Of a stretch of DNA of 64,000 bases, positions 26,117-37,611 are shown one piece after another. The position numbers were made by a program, and so were the translations under genes. This stretch comes from Mesorhizobium xinjiangense (lineage in GTDB: Bacteria; Pseudomonadota; Alphaproteobacteria; Rhizobiales; Rhizobiaceae), in NCBI RefSeq assembly GCF_009749525.1, contig NZ_WOAC01000019.1, positions 19,702 to 83,701 of the forward strand, written 5' to 3'. Below the pieces are notes generated by a model. That model was not told the DNA's origin. It ran no database searches and was given only the letters and a program-made list of their open reading frames with translations. Positions within the stretch are counted from its first letter, which is position 1; each line of letters begins with the position of its first letter.

Positions 26117-27985
26117 TTGAAGCCGCGCGCTGTCCAGACGCTTGTCGCCCTCGTGCTGGCGGCCGTTTGGGGTGCCGGTCTGGGATGGGCGCACTGGCGC
26201 GGCGGCATGCCTCTTCTCGAGCGGGTCGAGGCGCCGCTGACCGACATGCGCACACTTGTGCGCGGCGAAAGTACGGCGCCCGACGATGTGACGATCGTTG
26301 CCATCGACGACGAGGCGGTGGATCGTGTGGGAGAATTTCCCCTTCGGCGCGCCAGCCTGGCGCAGATCGTCGACGCGATCTCCCGCCATCGTCCAAGAGC
26401 GATCGCCATCGACATGCTGCTGGTCGATCGCGGGCTGCCCCAGGAGGACCAGCGGCTTGCCAGCGCGCTTGCCCGTGCGCCAAGCGTTGTGGCCGGCGCG
26501 GCCGTCTTTGCCGAGGGACGGCAACGCCTTGCGGCGGGCAATACCGATGCCCCGCTTGCGGAGGTTCCGGTCGCTGAGCGGTTCTTGCTGCCGCAGCAGG
26601 TCTTTGCCGAGGCTGCGGCGCTCGGCATCGTCAACGTGGCGACCGACCCGACGGGCACGCCGCGCTTCGCGCCGCTCCTGTTCAGGACCCGCGATCGCAT
26701 CGAGACGTCCCTTGCCCTGAGGACCGCCGCCATTGCAGCCGGCGCGGTGCCGGCCATCGAGCCCGGCGGCCTCGTCCTGGGCGACAGGCGCATCCGCACG
26801 GACATCGGCCAGACCCTGCCTTTGTCGTTCTACGGCCCGAGCGGCACGATCCGCACGGTGAGCGCGGCCGCCGCGCTCAGGGGAGAACTGACGGACGAGG
26901 CGATCAATGGGCGCATCGTGGTTGTTGGCGCGACCGTGACCGGCGGCGGCGATGTCTTTCCCACCCCGTTCGATCCCGTTCTGCCTGGCGTCGAGGTCGT
27001 GGCCACGGCCATTGCGCATCTCGTGGCGGGAGACGGGCTCCTGCGCGACCGCTCCGTCAGGCTGGCGGATGCCGGCCTGGCCGTTGCGCTGCCCGTCGTC
27101 CTGATCGGGTTGCTCGCATGGAGACGCAACGTCATCGGCCTGGCCTCGATCGTCGCCGTCATGTGCGTCTGGCTGGTGCTCAACCAGGTGGCGTTCGGCC
27201 ACGGCATCTGGTTGAGCCTTGCCGTGCCGATGGCCGCGGCCGCACCACCGCTGGTCCTGTTCGGTGCGCTGCAATTGTGGATGGATCGCCGCCGGGCGCA
27301 GTTCTTCGCCGCGCAAAGCGCGCTGCTGCAGCACATCCAGGCGCCGGGCTTGACGAAATGGCTGGCGCGCCATCCCGATTTCCTGACCGAGCCGGTACGG
27401 TTCGAGGCCGGCATCATCTTCATCGACCTGTCGGGCTATACGGGATTGAGCGAGAGCCTCGGACCGAACGAGACGCGCGGTCTGCTCAACGAGTTCTACG
27501 AATTCGTCAACGAAGAGGTAACAGTCAATGGTGGCGCCATCACCAGCTTCATGGGCGACGGGCTGATGATCCTGTTCGGCCTGCCGCGACCAGCCCCCGA
27601 GGATGCCGCCAATGCGCTGCGCTGCGCAGTCGGGCTGTGCGAGCGCACCGAGCGATGGCTCGCCGGCCTGCCGGATACGGTCGCGGGGCGCCTCGGCTAC
27701 AAGATCGGCCTGCATTACGGCGCCGTGGTCGCCTCGCGGCTCGGCAGCGGCTCGGGCCAGCAGATCGCGACGACCGGCGACAGCGTGAACGTGGCAAGCC
27801 GCCTGATGGAGGTCGCGGCAAGGCAAGGGGCCGATCTTGCCTTGAGCGACGACGTGGTGCGGGCCGCCGGACCGGAGCGCACGCCGCTGGCGAATGGGCT
27901 TTGCGACGGGCCATTGGAGGTGGAACTGCGCGGCAGGACGAACCCGCTCAAGGTCTGGCTCTACAGCCGGCCGGAACGACCGTGA
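26117..27985 (+). CDS. CHASE2 sensor adenylate/guanylate cyclase
   Basis: The 622-residue protein has an N-terminal membrane anchor (about 6-24), a large extracytoplasmic CHASE2 domain (about 35-315), three membrane segments (about 318-335, 340-357, 365-386) and a class III cyclase domain (about 430-600). The cyclase has both metal aspartates, D437 (IDLSGY) and D481 (MGDGL), and the transition-state N558 and R562 (SVNVASR). It should make cAMP or cGMP in response to a periplasmic signal. The start is a TTG, since later ATGs would remove the anchor; translation is probably coupled to the FecR gene. Confidence 0.9.
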   Translation: MKPRAVQTLVALVLAAVWGAGLGWAHWRGGMPLLERVEAPLTDMRTLVRGESTAPDDVTIVAIDDEAVDRVGEFPLRRASLAQIVDAISRHRPRAIAIDMLLVDRGLPQEDQRLASALARAPSVVAGAAVFAEGRQRLAAGNTDAPLAEVPVAERFLLPQQVFAEAAALGIVNVATDPTGTPRFAPLLFRTRDRIETSLALRTAAIAAGAVPAIEPGGLVLGDRRIRTDIGQTLPLSFYGPSGTIRTVSAAAALRGELTDEAINGRIVVVGATVTGGGDVFPTPFDPVLPGVEVVATAIAHLVAGDGLLRDRSVRLADAGLAVALPVVLIGLLAWRRNVIGLASIVAVMCVWLVLNQVAFGHGIWLSLAVPMAAAAPPLVLFGALQLWMDRRRAQFFAAQSALLQHIQAPGLTKWLARHPDFLTEPVRFEAGIIFIDLSGYTGLSESLGPNETRGLLNEFYEFVNEEVTVNGGAITSFMGDGLMILFGLPRPAPEDAANALRCAVGLCERTERWLAGLPDTVAGRLGYKIGLHYGAVVASRLGSGSGQQIATTGDSVNVASRLMEVAARQGADLALSDDVVRAAGPERTPLANGLCDGPLEVELRGRTNPLKVWLYSRPERP

Positions 27986-28048
27986 GTTACCGCGAGACTC
28001 GCCTGACGGACAGTCGGCAACCAAACAGATCCCGCACGATGGGTTGCT

Positions 28049-28252
28049 TCAGCCGCTGCCGCCCCCACCGCCGCCGTCGTGATCCTGGTTTTCGCGATTG
28101 ATCTCGTAGCTCGGCAGTTCCTCACCGAGCAACTGGGCCTTGTATTCGGCCGGGCTCATGCCGGGCGGCGGGTCGCCGCGATAGACCGGCCCCCTCGTGC
28201 CGCATCCGGCGACGAGCATCAGCACGGCGGCGGCAATGGCAAATCTCGACAT
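28049..28252 (-). CDS. Small lipoprotein of unknown function
   Basis: The 67-residue protein has a lipoprotein signal with the lipobox LVAGC (cysteine 17). After it comes GPVYRGDPPPGMSPAEYKAQLL, and the C-terminus is a run of glycine with negatively charged residues (NQDHDGGGGG). GAGGA is placed well before the ATG at 28252. It lies convergent with the cyclase gene and upstream of nothing obvious on its strand. I do not recognise the family. Confidence 0.7.
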   Translation of the reverse strand: MSRFAIAAAVLMLVAGCGTRGPVYRGDPPPGMSPAEYKAQLLGEELPSYEINRENQDHDGGGGGGSG

Positions 28253-28345
28253 TGATTGTTCCTCGCTGGATGAGCACGCGGACGGGTGCATTGGCACATT
28301 TGTGTCTTGATCTCAACACGCCCGATAGCCCGATCGATCGCCCGT

Positions 28346-28708
28346 CTACCCCTCACGACCGACCGCAACCGCGCCCGGACAGGCGCGGCGTTGCATGGAA
28401 TAATTCATCGCCTCGATGCGGCCGCGCGCCGCGCCGCGCTCTTTGGCCGTTCGATTCCTGTAGTCGGGAATATGGGTCGCGAGACCGGTGTGGCGGCGCA
28501 CGGATGCGGCCCAGTCCTGGTCCACGCGGGCGTCGCGCGGCAGCCCGTAGGCCGCAGCTTCACGATTGCGCATGGCGGCAAGCTGCCCGCACTCCACCCG
28601 GTCATAGGGAAGCGATGACGTGTACTCCGCATCGAGGTTCTGGGCCAGCGAGCGGCAACCCTGGAGGGAGAGCGCAACAAGGATCGCAAGGAGGCATCGC
28701 GTGAGCAT
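28346..28708 (-). CDS. Small lipoprotein of unknown function
   Basis: The 120-residue protein has a lipoprotein signal ending LSLQGC (cysteine 18). The mature part holds SLPYDRVECGQLAAMRNREA and a pattern of charged residues, with a further cysteine near the C-terminus (MQRRACP). An in-frame ATG at 28759 has GGAAGG upstream and would add 17 residues before the signal; 28708 gives a more typical lipoprotein start. It precedes the other small lipoprotein by about 90 bases on the same strand, so they may be co-transcribed. Function unknown. Confidence 0.6.
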   Translation of the reverse strand: MLTRCLLAILVALSLQGCRSLAQNLDAEYTSSLPYDRVECGQLAAMRNREAAAYGLPRDARVDQDWAASVRRHTGLATHIPDYRNRTAKERGAARGRIEAMNYSMQRRACPGAVAVGREG

Positions 28709-28927
28709 GCCGTAGCGCCTCGCCGAGGGTTCGATTGCAACTGCCGCCAGTTCAGTCATTGTGCCTTCCGTTGGACGCACGCCATTCGATGGCGAAACCA
28801 TGCAGTATAGCAAGCGATTCCTGAATTTCCTCCAGTGCGAATGCCTGTCAATTCGGTGGTGATGGGACATCTCGCCATTCCTACGGACTAGGCCAACTTG
28901 TCGATCTCTATTAGTACCGTCGTATTA

Positions 28928-28955
28928 TTGACCCTCTCCAAATCCCTGTCATGAT
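28928..28955 (+). promoter_or_regulatory. Predicted sigma-70 promoter of the small RNA
   Basis: TTGACC (28928-28933) is followed after 16 bases by CATGAT (28950-28955), four of six matches to TATAAT. A start around 28961-28962 would place the first RNA hairpin at the very 5' end. The strand carries no other gene for about 900 bases upstream. Confidence 0.5.
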
Positions 28956-28961
28956 TAAATT

Positions 28962-29029
28962 GCCGTTGAGCTAGAAGACAGAGACGGCAAGGGCTGCCCG
29001 ACGCCGCGGGGGATCGGGCAGCCTTCTTT
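28962..29029 (+). ncRNA. Predicted small RNA with two hairpins and intrinsic terminator
   Basis: About 68 bases can form two consecutive stems: TTGCCGT/ACGGCAA (28960-28990, 17-base loop) and the terminator stem below. The only plus-strand gene upstream, the CHASE2 cyclase, ends over 900 bases away and two minus-strand genes lie between, so this terminator has no obvious protein gene to end. A promoter-like sequence just upstream fits an independent transcript. It is not a recognisable tRNA, 4.5S RNA or tmRNA. I cannot assign it to a known rhizobial sRNA family. Confidence 0.5.
28992..29029 (+). terminator. Rho-independent terminator of the small RNA
   Basis: A perfect 10-bp stem GGCTGCCCGA/TCGGGCAGCC with a 12-base loop is followed at once by TTCTTT. 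It reads on the plus strand and would end the predicted small RNA before the acyl-CoA synthetase gene. Confidence 0.8.
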
Positions 29030-29221
29030 ATGCGCGGGTGCCTTTGGCCGGAACTCGGTCACCTTGCCCAACCCTTCCATGAAATCCAATTGGCAAGCGC
29101 ATCGGGCCGATGGCAGGCCATGCGCGCTTGCACAGCCTGCGAGCAGGTGGCAAGAAAGTGTGCATCGCGCGCCGCCCTTGCCGGATCGGCGGCTATTTTC
29201 AGGAAGCCTGCTCGGCCCTTC

Positions 29222-30856
29222 ATGCTCGACCGCCGTGACAATTACCGGGATCTCCGTTCCCATTTCCGCTGGCAACTGCCGGAGCGCTTCAACATCGCCG
29301 TCGCGGTCTGTGACGACTGGGCGCGGCGCGCGCCGGAACGCACGGCGCTCTATGACTTCCACGCCGAGGGCGAAGCCATTCGCATGAGCTATCGCGAACT
29401 GGCCGAGCGCTCCAACGCGCTGGCCAATGCGCTGCGGGCGCAAGGGATAAGGCGCGGCGACCGGGTCGCGCTGCTCCTGCCGCAATCATTCGAGACCGTG
29501 ATCGCCCATCTGGCGATCTACAAGCTCGGCGCGGTTGCCCTGCCGCTGGCGCTCCTGTTCGGCGTGGAGGCGCTCGAATACCGGTTGCACAGTGCCGATG
29601 CCGCGGGCGTGGTGACCAACGAGACGGGGCTCGCCAAGCTGCGGCCGATCCTCGGCCGGCTGGCGTCGCTGACCGCGCTCATCTCGGTTGATGGGCGCGA
29701 CGGCGAGGCGCGCGGGCTCAACGAGCTCATCGCCAGCCATTCGACCAGTTTCGAGGCGGAGGACACCGGACCGGACGATCCGGCGATGATGATCTTCACC
29801 TCCGGCACGACCGGCCCGCCCAAGGGCGCGCTGCATGGCCACCGTGTTCTCCTCGGCCACCTGCCGGGCGTGCAGATGCCGCATGAATTCCTGCCCCAAC
29901 CGGACGACCTGTTGTGGACGCCGGCCGACTGGGCCTGGGCCGGCGGCCTGCTCAACGTGCTCTTGCCGGGGCTCTATTTCGGTGTGCCGGTGGTCTCGTC
30001 GCCGGCGCAAAAATTCGATCCCGAGGCGGCGTTCGTCCTGATGGAAAAGATGCGGGTGCGCAACGCCTTCATTCCGCCGACGGCGCTCAGGATGATGAAG
30101 ACGGTGACGGGCGTTCGCGACAACTTCGATCTGAACCTGCGCACGATCGGCTCCGGTGGCGAGGCGCTGGGCCGCGAGTCCTATGACTGGGCCCGCGCCG
30201 AACTGGGCCTGACCATCAACGAATTCTACGGCCAGACCGAATGCAACCTCGTGCTGTCGTCCTGCGCGGCGATCGGTGTTTCGCGCGGCGGCGCGATCGG
30301 CAGGCCGGTGCCGGGCCACGAGGTTGCCGTGGTCGATGAGGCGGGACGGCCGTTGCCGGCCGGCGAGGCGGGACAGATCGCGGTGCGTCGCCCGGACCCG
30401 GTGATGTTCCTGGAATATTGGAACAACCCGGAAGCGACGGCGAAGAAGTTCGTCGGCGACTGGATGCTGACGGGCGATCAGGCAGTTGTCGACGAAGACG
30501 GCTATTTCCATTTTTTCGGGCGCGATGACGACGTCATCACATCGGCCGGCTATCGCATCGGCCCGGCGGAGATCGAGGACTGCCTGACGGCGCATCCGGC
30601 GATCTCGCTGGCCGCCGCCGTCGGCAAGCCGGACGCCCTGCGCACCGAAATCGTCAAGGCCTATGTCGTGTTGAAGCCGGGCTGGCAGCCGGATGCTCAC
30701 CTTGCCGAAGAGATCAAGTCATGGGTGCGCCATCGCCTTTCGGCACATGAATATCCGCGTGAGGTCGCGTTCGTCGAATCGATGCCGCTGACGACGACGG
30801 GCAAGGTGATCCGGCGCATCTTTCGCGAACGGGCACGCGAGGAGGCGGGGCTGTGA
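29222..30856 (+). CDS. AMP-binding acyl-CoA synthetase (medium-chain/AcsM-like)
   Basis: The 544-residue protein is an adenylate-forming enzyme. It has the phosphate-binding loop IFTSGTTGPPKGA, the YGQTECN motif, the LTGDQAVVDEDGYFHFFGR hinge and the catalytic lysine in TTTGKVIRR near the C-terminus. It should activate a carboxylic acid to the acyl-CoA; the WTPADWAWAGG segment resembles acetyl/medium-chain acyl-CoA synthetases. The ATG at 29222 is chosen because homologous sequence begins there; a longer frame reaches into the small RNA region but has no family features. Substrate unknown. Confidence 0.9.
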   Translation: MLDRRDNYRDLRSHFRWQLPERFNIAVAVCDDWARRAPERTALYDFHAEGEAIRMSYRELAERSNALANALRAQGIRRGDRVALLLPQSFETVIAHLAIYKLGAVALPLALLFGVEALEYRLHSADAAGVVTNETGLAKLRPILGRLASLTALISVDGRDGEARGLNELIASHSTSFEAEDTGPDDPAMMIFTSGTTGPPKGALHGHRVLLGHLPGVQMPHEFLPQPDDLLWTPADWAWAGGLLNVLLPGLYFGVPVVSSPAQKFDPEAAFVLMEKMRVRNAFIPPTALRMMKTVTGVRDNFDLNLRTIGSGGEALGRESYDWARAELGLTINEFYGQTECNLVLSSCAAIGVSRGGAIGRPVPGHEVAVVDEAGRPLPAGEAGQIAVRRPDPVMFLEYWNNPEATAKKFVGDWMLTGDQAVVDEDGYFHFFGRDDDVITSAGYRIGPAEIEDCLTAHPAISLAAAVGKPDALRTEIVKAYVVLKPGWQPDAHLAEEIKSWVRHRLSAHEYPREVAFVESMPLTTTGKVIRRIFRERAREEAGL

Positions 30857-30880
30857 GAGCCATTCCGCCGTGCCTACTTC

Positions 30881-32161
30881 TCACCGTCTCCTGACCAGCT
30901 TTTCGAACCGGCTGCGCATTTGCCGGGCAAGATTTCGCGTTTCACCGGAAAGGCGGAGCTGCCCTGCCGCCTGACGCACGGCCTTGCCGGAGTCAGGTGT
31001 CAGGCCGACGATCAGGGTTCCCATCTCGCGCCGCTCGCTCCACAAACGGCTCATGACCGGATGACCGGGCACGGCGCAGGAATCGCTCACCACGATATCG
31101 GGGTCGTCGAGATGCACCTTCGTCGCCTCGATCATCAGCAGAGTGCCCGGCGAAAAGGCGCCGTACGCTTCGTCGAAGGCCGTCTTCCAGGTGTAGGCGA
31201 CGCCCTGCTCGACAAAGACGATGAGGCTGGCGATCATGCAGCCGTCGAGGCGCAGCCTGTGGATGCGGCACATGTCGCGCCCGCTCAACCGGTCGATCGC
31301 CTCGCGGGCGAATGCCGCTTGGAATCGGTCGACGATCATTGCGCTTCCGGCGCGACCTTTCCAGCCGGAGGCTTCGAGCGACAAGAATTCTTCCGCCGCC
31401 TGGCGCACCTCTTCGGGGTGACGCACGACATCGTGGGTGAGTTCGCCCTTTTCGGCGAGCCGGCGCTTCAGGCGTCGGAACTCCCGGTAATGATGGGAGC
31501 GCAAGGCGCCCTTCAGATAGGCTTCCCCGTCAAGATCGCTGTGCAGCACGGCGCGCTCGCCATTCGATATGGCGCTCAGCGGCAGATTGCGTCCGTGCGC
31601 GGCCGTACGCAATGCGCCCGCCGCCTCGCCGTCGAGCGGCAGTTCCGGCAGCATCAGGACGCGCGGCAGCTTGAGCCTGGGCAGGGCGAGCATGGCGAAA
31701 AAATCCTCGACGACGCCGATCGGATCGTCGTGGTCGATCAGCGGCACGCCAAGGGGACTGAACGGGCTCGACCAGGCGCGGATGACGGGCGCGCCGAGGG
31801 GGATCTCCCGCTCGATCGAAAAGGGAAGAAGAAGTCGCAGCCGGCTGCGCTCTCCGGTTTCCTCGCGCATGACGGCGAGTTGGACCTGGCGGTCCTCGAG
31901 CCGCGGCATGGCGGGTGCCAGAAAGCGTGGATTGAAGAAGATATTCGGCTGAACCGAGCGGCTGCACAGATGGTCGAGCTCGTCCACCAGATCGAAGCCC
32001 GCCGAAGCCGGGTAGATGGCAAGCTCGCGCGCCGGCGGTTTGCCGTCGCCGAGCGAGACGCGCGTGGCGACCGCTTCCTCGCGTTCGAGCCCGCCCAGGC
32101 GGGCGATCATCGGAGCCGCAGGGCTGGGGTGCATGTCCTTGCGTGCGGGCAGGGTGCTCAT
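30881..32161 (-). CDS. GNAT family N-acetyltransferase (CelD/BioF2-like)
   Basis: The 426-residue protein carries an acetyltransferase of the acetyltransf_6 type in its C-terminal half. The characteristic segments are LRSHHYREFRRLKRRLAEKG, FLSLEASGWKGRAGSAM and, later, AYTWKTAFDEAYGAFSPGTLL. Relatives (BcsL/CelD) modify extracellular polysaccharides or make FemAB-type additions. Its ATG overlaps the stop of the flippase gene (ATGA), so the two are translationally coupled and act together on an envelope or capsular glycan. The precise acceptor is unknown. Confidence 0.85.
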   Translation of the reverse strand: MSTLPARKDMHPSPAAPMIARLGGLEREEAVATRVSLGDGKPPARELAIYPASAGFDLVDELDHLCSRSVQPNIFFNPRFLAPAMPRLEDRQVQLAVMREETGERSRLRLLLPFSIEREIPLGAPVIRAWSSPFSPLGVPLIDHDDPIGVVEDFFAMLALPRLKLPRVLMLPELPLDGEAAGALRTAAHGRNLPLSAISNGERAVLHSDLDGEAYLKGALRSHHYREFRRLKRRLAEKGELTHDVVRHPEEVRQAAEEFLSLEASGWKGRAGSAMIVDRFQAAFAREAIDRLSGRDMCRIHRLRLDGCMIASLIVFVEQGVAYTWKTAFDEAYGAFSPGTLLMIEATKVHLDDPDIVVSDSCAVPGHPVMSRLWSERREMGTLIVGLTPDSGKAVRQAAGQLRLSGETRNLARQMRSRFEKLVRRR

Positions 32162-33573
32162 GGTTGCTCTTTCAATCGTGCGGCGCGGTGAGGAAGAGCC
32201 GACATGGTGATGCCGAGCCTGCGCCTGACGGTAAGAAACAGGGCGGTCGCCTCGAAGGTCATGGCCGCCGCCGTGGCGATCGCGGCGCCCCACAAGGCGA
32301 ACTGCGGAATGAGCAGAAAGTTGAGCGCGATGTTGACGCCGAGCGTGAGGGCATAGACGGCGGCGCAGACATTCTGGTTGCCGGTCATCGTCAGCAGGCT
32401 CTCGGCCGGGCCGATGGCGGCGCGCAGCACGACACCGGCCGAAAGCACGAATAGCAGGGGGTATCCCTGGTCAAAGCCGGGGCCGAACAGGCCCAGCAGC
32501 GGCTTGCCCAGGACGAGGACCACGAGGGCCATCGCAAGCGATGGCCAGAAGGTCCAGGCAGCGGTTTCCCGGGCGAAGACCTCGAGTGCTGCCCGGTCGT
32601 CGCCATGGCTTATCTGGGCATAGCGCTGGGCCACGCCGGCCTTGACAGCGAAGGAGGCAAAGTGAACCAGGGCCAGTGTCTTGACCGTGGCGAAATAGAC
32701 GGCCACCTCGCCGGGCGGCAGGAAACGGCCGATCATCAGCACGTCGGCATTGGTCAACAGAAAGAAGAAGCTCTCGACCAGAAAGATCGGCATCGAAATG
32801 GCGACCCAGTGCCGGAGGAGATAGCGGCGCGGACCGGGATCGACCTGACGCTCCACGCGGCCGGTGACCAGCGTCAGTTGCGCCAGCGTGGTCAGATAGG
32901 TCGCGGCAACCGCGGCCAGCATGGCGGTCTCGGCGCTCGGCGCAAAACCGGTCGCGATCGCTGCCGCCATGAAGGCGAGGATCAGCACCGGGCGAACCAG
33001 ATAGGCCGGAGAGAGCGCCGCGACGGCCCAGGAATTGGCTCGGGCCACGCCCTGCAGAAGATCGGACAGGGCGATCATCGGCAGGCAGATCAGCCCGAGG
33101 GCGAACGGCACGAGGTAATAGTCCTCGATGCGCTCGCCCAGACCCCAGATGACGGCGAGGCCGATTGCCGCCACGATCGTTGCGGTGATCAGGGCGAGAA
33201 GCCGGCCGGTCAGGTGGAACCCGCGCAGTTCGGGCCACATGGCCTTTTCGCGGTATTCGGAGATGAAGCGGATGACGGCGGTGTCAAAGCCGAGGCAGGA
33301 AATGCTGCCAACGATGATCATCGTCACCCAGACGAGGACGAAGATGCCGTATTCGAAACCGCCCATCCAGCGCGCCAGCAGCACCTGGCTGACGAAGGCG
33401 ATCAGCGCGTTGGCGATGCGAATGGAAAAGGCGATAAGCGACATGCGTCCGGCACGCCCGCGCGCATCGCGTGCCAGAAGCGCCATTTCCAGCGCATCGA
33501 GCAGTGGCCGCGCCCGCAAGGCCAGTCTCGCCGGCAATAGCCGCTCGACCGTCGTCACCGCCGAAAACCGCAA
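32158..33573 (-). CDS. Oligosaccharide flippase family protein (Wzx-like)
   Basis: The 471-residue protein has about 12-14 membrane helices and the polysaccharide-biosynthesis transporter layout, with early ANALIAFVSQVLLARWMGGFEYG and a later QVL-type helix pattern. It should move a lipid-linked oligosaccharide or similar glycan across the inner membrane. No glycosyltransferase genes are nearby. It is directly followed by the overlapping acetyltransferase gene. The ATG at 33573 gives an N-terminal polar stretch of about 40 residues; a later start is possible. Confidence 0.85.
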   Translation of the reverse strand: MRFSAVTTVERLLPARLALRARPLLDALEMALLARDARGRAGRMSLIAFSIRIANALIAFVSQVLLARWMGGFEYGIFVLVWVTMIIVGSISCLGFDTAVIRFISEYREKAMWPELRGFHLTGRLLALITATIVAAIGLAVIWGLGERIEDYYLVPFALGLICLPMIALSDLLQGVARANSWAVAALSPAYLVRPVLILAFMAAAIATGFAPSAETAMLAAVAATYLTTLAQLTLVTGRVERQVDPGPRRYLLRHWVAISMPIFLVESFFFLLTNADVLMIGRFLPPGEVAVYFATVKTLALVHFASFAVKAGVAQRYAQISHGDDRAALEVFARETAAWTFWPSLAMALVVLVLGKPLLGLFGPGFDQGYPLLFVLSAGVVLRAAIGPAESLLTMTGNQNVCAAVYALTLGVNIALNFLLIPQFALWGAAIATAAAMTFEATALFLTVRRRLGITMSALPHRAARLKEQP

Positions 33574-33729
33574 GCCCCTCGCTCCAGTGGCAATTGAAGA
33601 CGCGGAAGGCTTAGCGGTCAGACTTTAAGAAAGAGTTGGAGCGCGGACGCGTTCGCCGGCCCGGAGAGCGCCGAAATGCGGAATCGGCCCTGGCAGGCCG
33701 ACCGGCGCCCTGGCACCCCATGAAGCGCC

Positions 33730-36456
<2,727 letters not shown>

Positions 36457-36695
36457 CAATGGTCCTTTCAATCAAAGCTTGCCAGCTGGGCCGGCCGGGC
36501 AGTGCTCATGACTGTGACTGAGGCAATTCACAATCGAAAAAGCGCCCGGGAAAAACGGTTCTGGACGCAGAGTTGAAGGACAGATAAGAGGGGGCAGAAG
36601 CGATGTCAACGTTGCGCCACGACGCGTTGCCGCCCTCAATTTGCCATTGCCGGGCGCATGCATCGTGCCCTCAACCCCAATCCCGGAGATAACAG

Positions 36696-37556
36696 ATGCG
36701 CCTGTCTTGCTTTCGACGTCTGCCCGCGACCGTTGGTCTGGCCCTCGGCCTTGCCACAGCCACAAGCTGTCTTGCCATGGCGCAAGACGACGATGTGGTT
36801 GCGACGGTCAACGGAACGCCGATCACCGCAGGCGAGATCGCCATTGCCGAGACCGATCTCGACCCGCAATTCAGCCAGCTTCCGGCCGACAAGAGACGTG
36901 GCGCTGCGCTTTCGGCGCTGATCGAGATCAAGCTGCTGGCGGCGGCCGCCGAGGAGGCCGGCCTTGCCGATGGCAAGGAGTTTGCCGAGCGTCTGGAATT
37001 TCTGCGCATGCGCGCCCTTCACAGCGCCTATATCGATTCCGAGATTGCCTCCAAGGTGACCGACGAGGCTGTGCGCGCGCGCTATGATCAGGAGGTCGCC
37101 AACACGCCGCCGCAAAACGAGATCCGTGCGCGCCACATTCTGGTGAAGACGAAGGAAGAAGCCGGGGCCATCATCAAGCAGCTTGACGAGGGTGCCGATT
37201 TCGAGGAACTCGCCAAGGAGAATTCGACCGACGGTTCTGCCGCGCAGGGCGGCGATCTGGGCTATTTCGGCCAGGGACAGATGGTGCCGGAATTCGAGAA
37301 GGCGGCCTTCGCGCTGGATGCCGGCGCCTATACCTCCGAGCCGGTGGAAACGCAGTTCGGCTTCCACGTCATCAAGGTCGAGGACAAGCGCACCAAGCAG
37401 CCGCCGGCATTCGAGCAGGTCAAGGAGCAGTTGCGCTCGCTCGTGTTGCGCGAGACCTATTTCAACGCCGTCAACGAGCTGCGCGAAGGCGCGACCATTG
37501 AAGTCGACGATCCGGAGCTGAAGAAGGCGCTCGAAGCGACCGAACAGGCGAAGTGA
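36696..37556 (+). CDS. Parvulin-type peptidyl-prolyl isomerase
   Basis: The 286-residue protein has a signal peptide (about 1-29), a SurA-like N-terminal helical region and a parvulin domain (about 130-235: RARHILVKTKEEA, GGDLGYFGQGQMVPEFE and FGFHVIKVED). It should act on outer-membrane and secreted proteins in the periplasm. Its divergent pairing with secA is conserved in the order and links it to protein export. GGAG precedes the ATG at 36696. Confidence 0.92.
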   Translation: MRLSCFRRLPATVGLALGLATATSCLAMAQDDDVVATVNGTPITAGEIAIAETDLDPQFSQLPADKRRGAALSALIEIKLLAAAAEEAGLADGKEFAERLEFLRMRALHSAYIDSEIASKVTDEAVRARYDQEVANTPPQNEIRARHILVKTKEEAGAIIKQLDEGADFEELAKENSTDGSAAQGGDLGYFGQGQMVPEFEKAAFALDAGAYTSEPVETQFGFHVIKVEDKRTKQPPAFEQVKEQLRSLVLRETYFNAVNELREGATIEVDDPELKKALEATEQAK

Positions 37557-37611
37557 TCCCAGCCGAGTGCTGTTCGGCCGTCGTAATCCCGACGGAACCG
37601 GCCGGCCGCGC

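Noticed and set aside
26078..28024. Minus-strand open frame of 648 codons antisense to the CHASE2 cyclase
   Set aside because: Arginine- and glutamine-rich composition and no recognisable domain. The plus strand encodes an intact cyclase.
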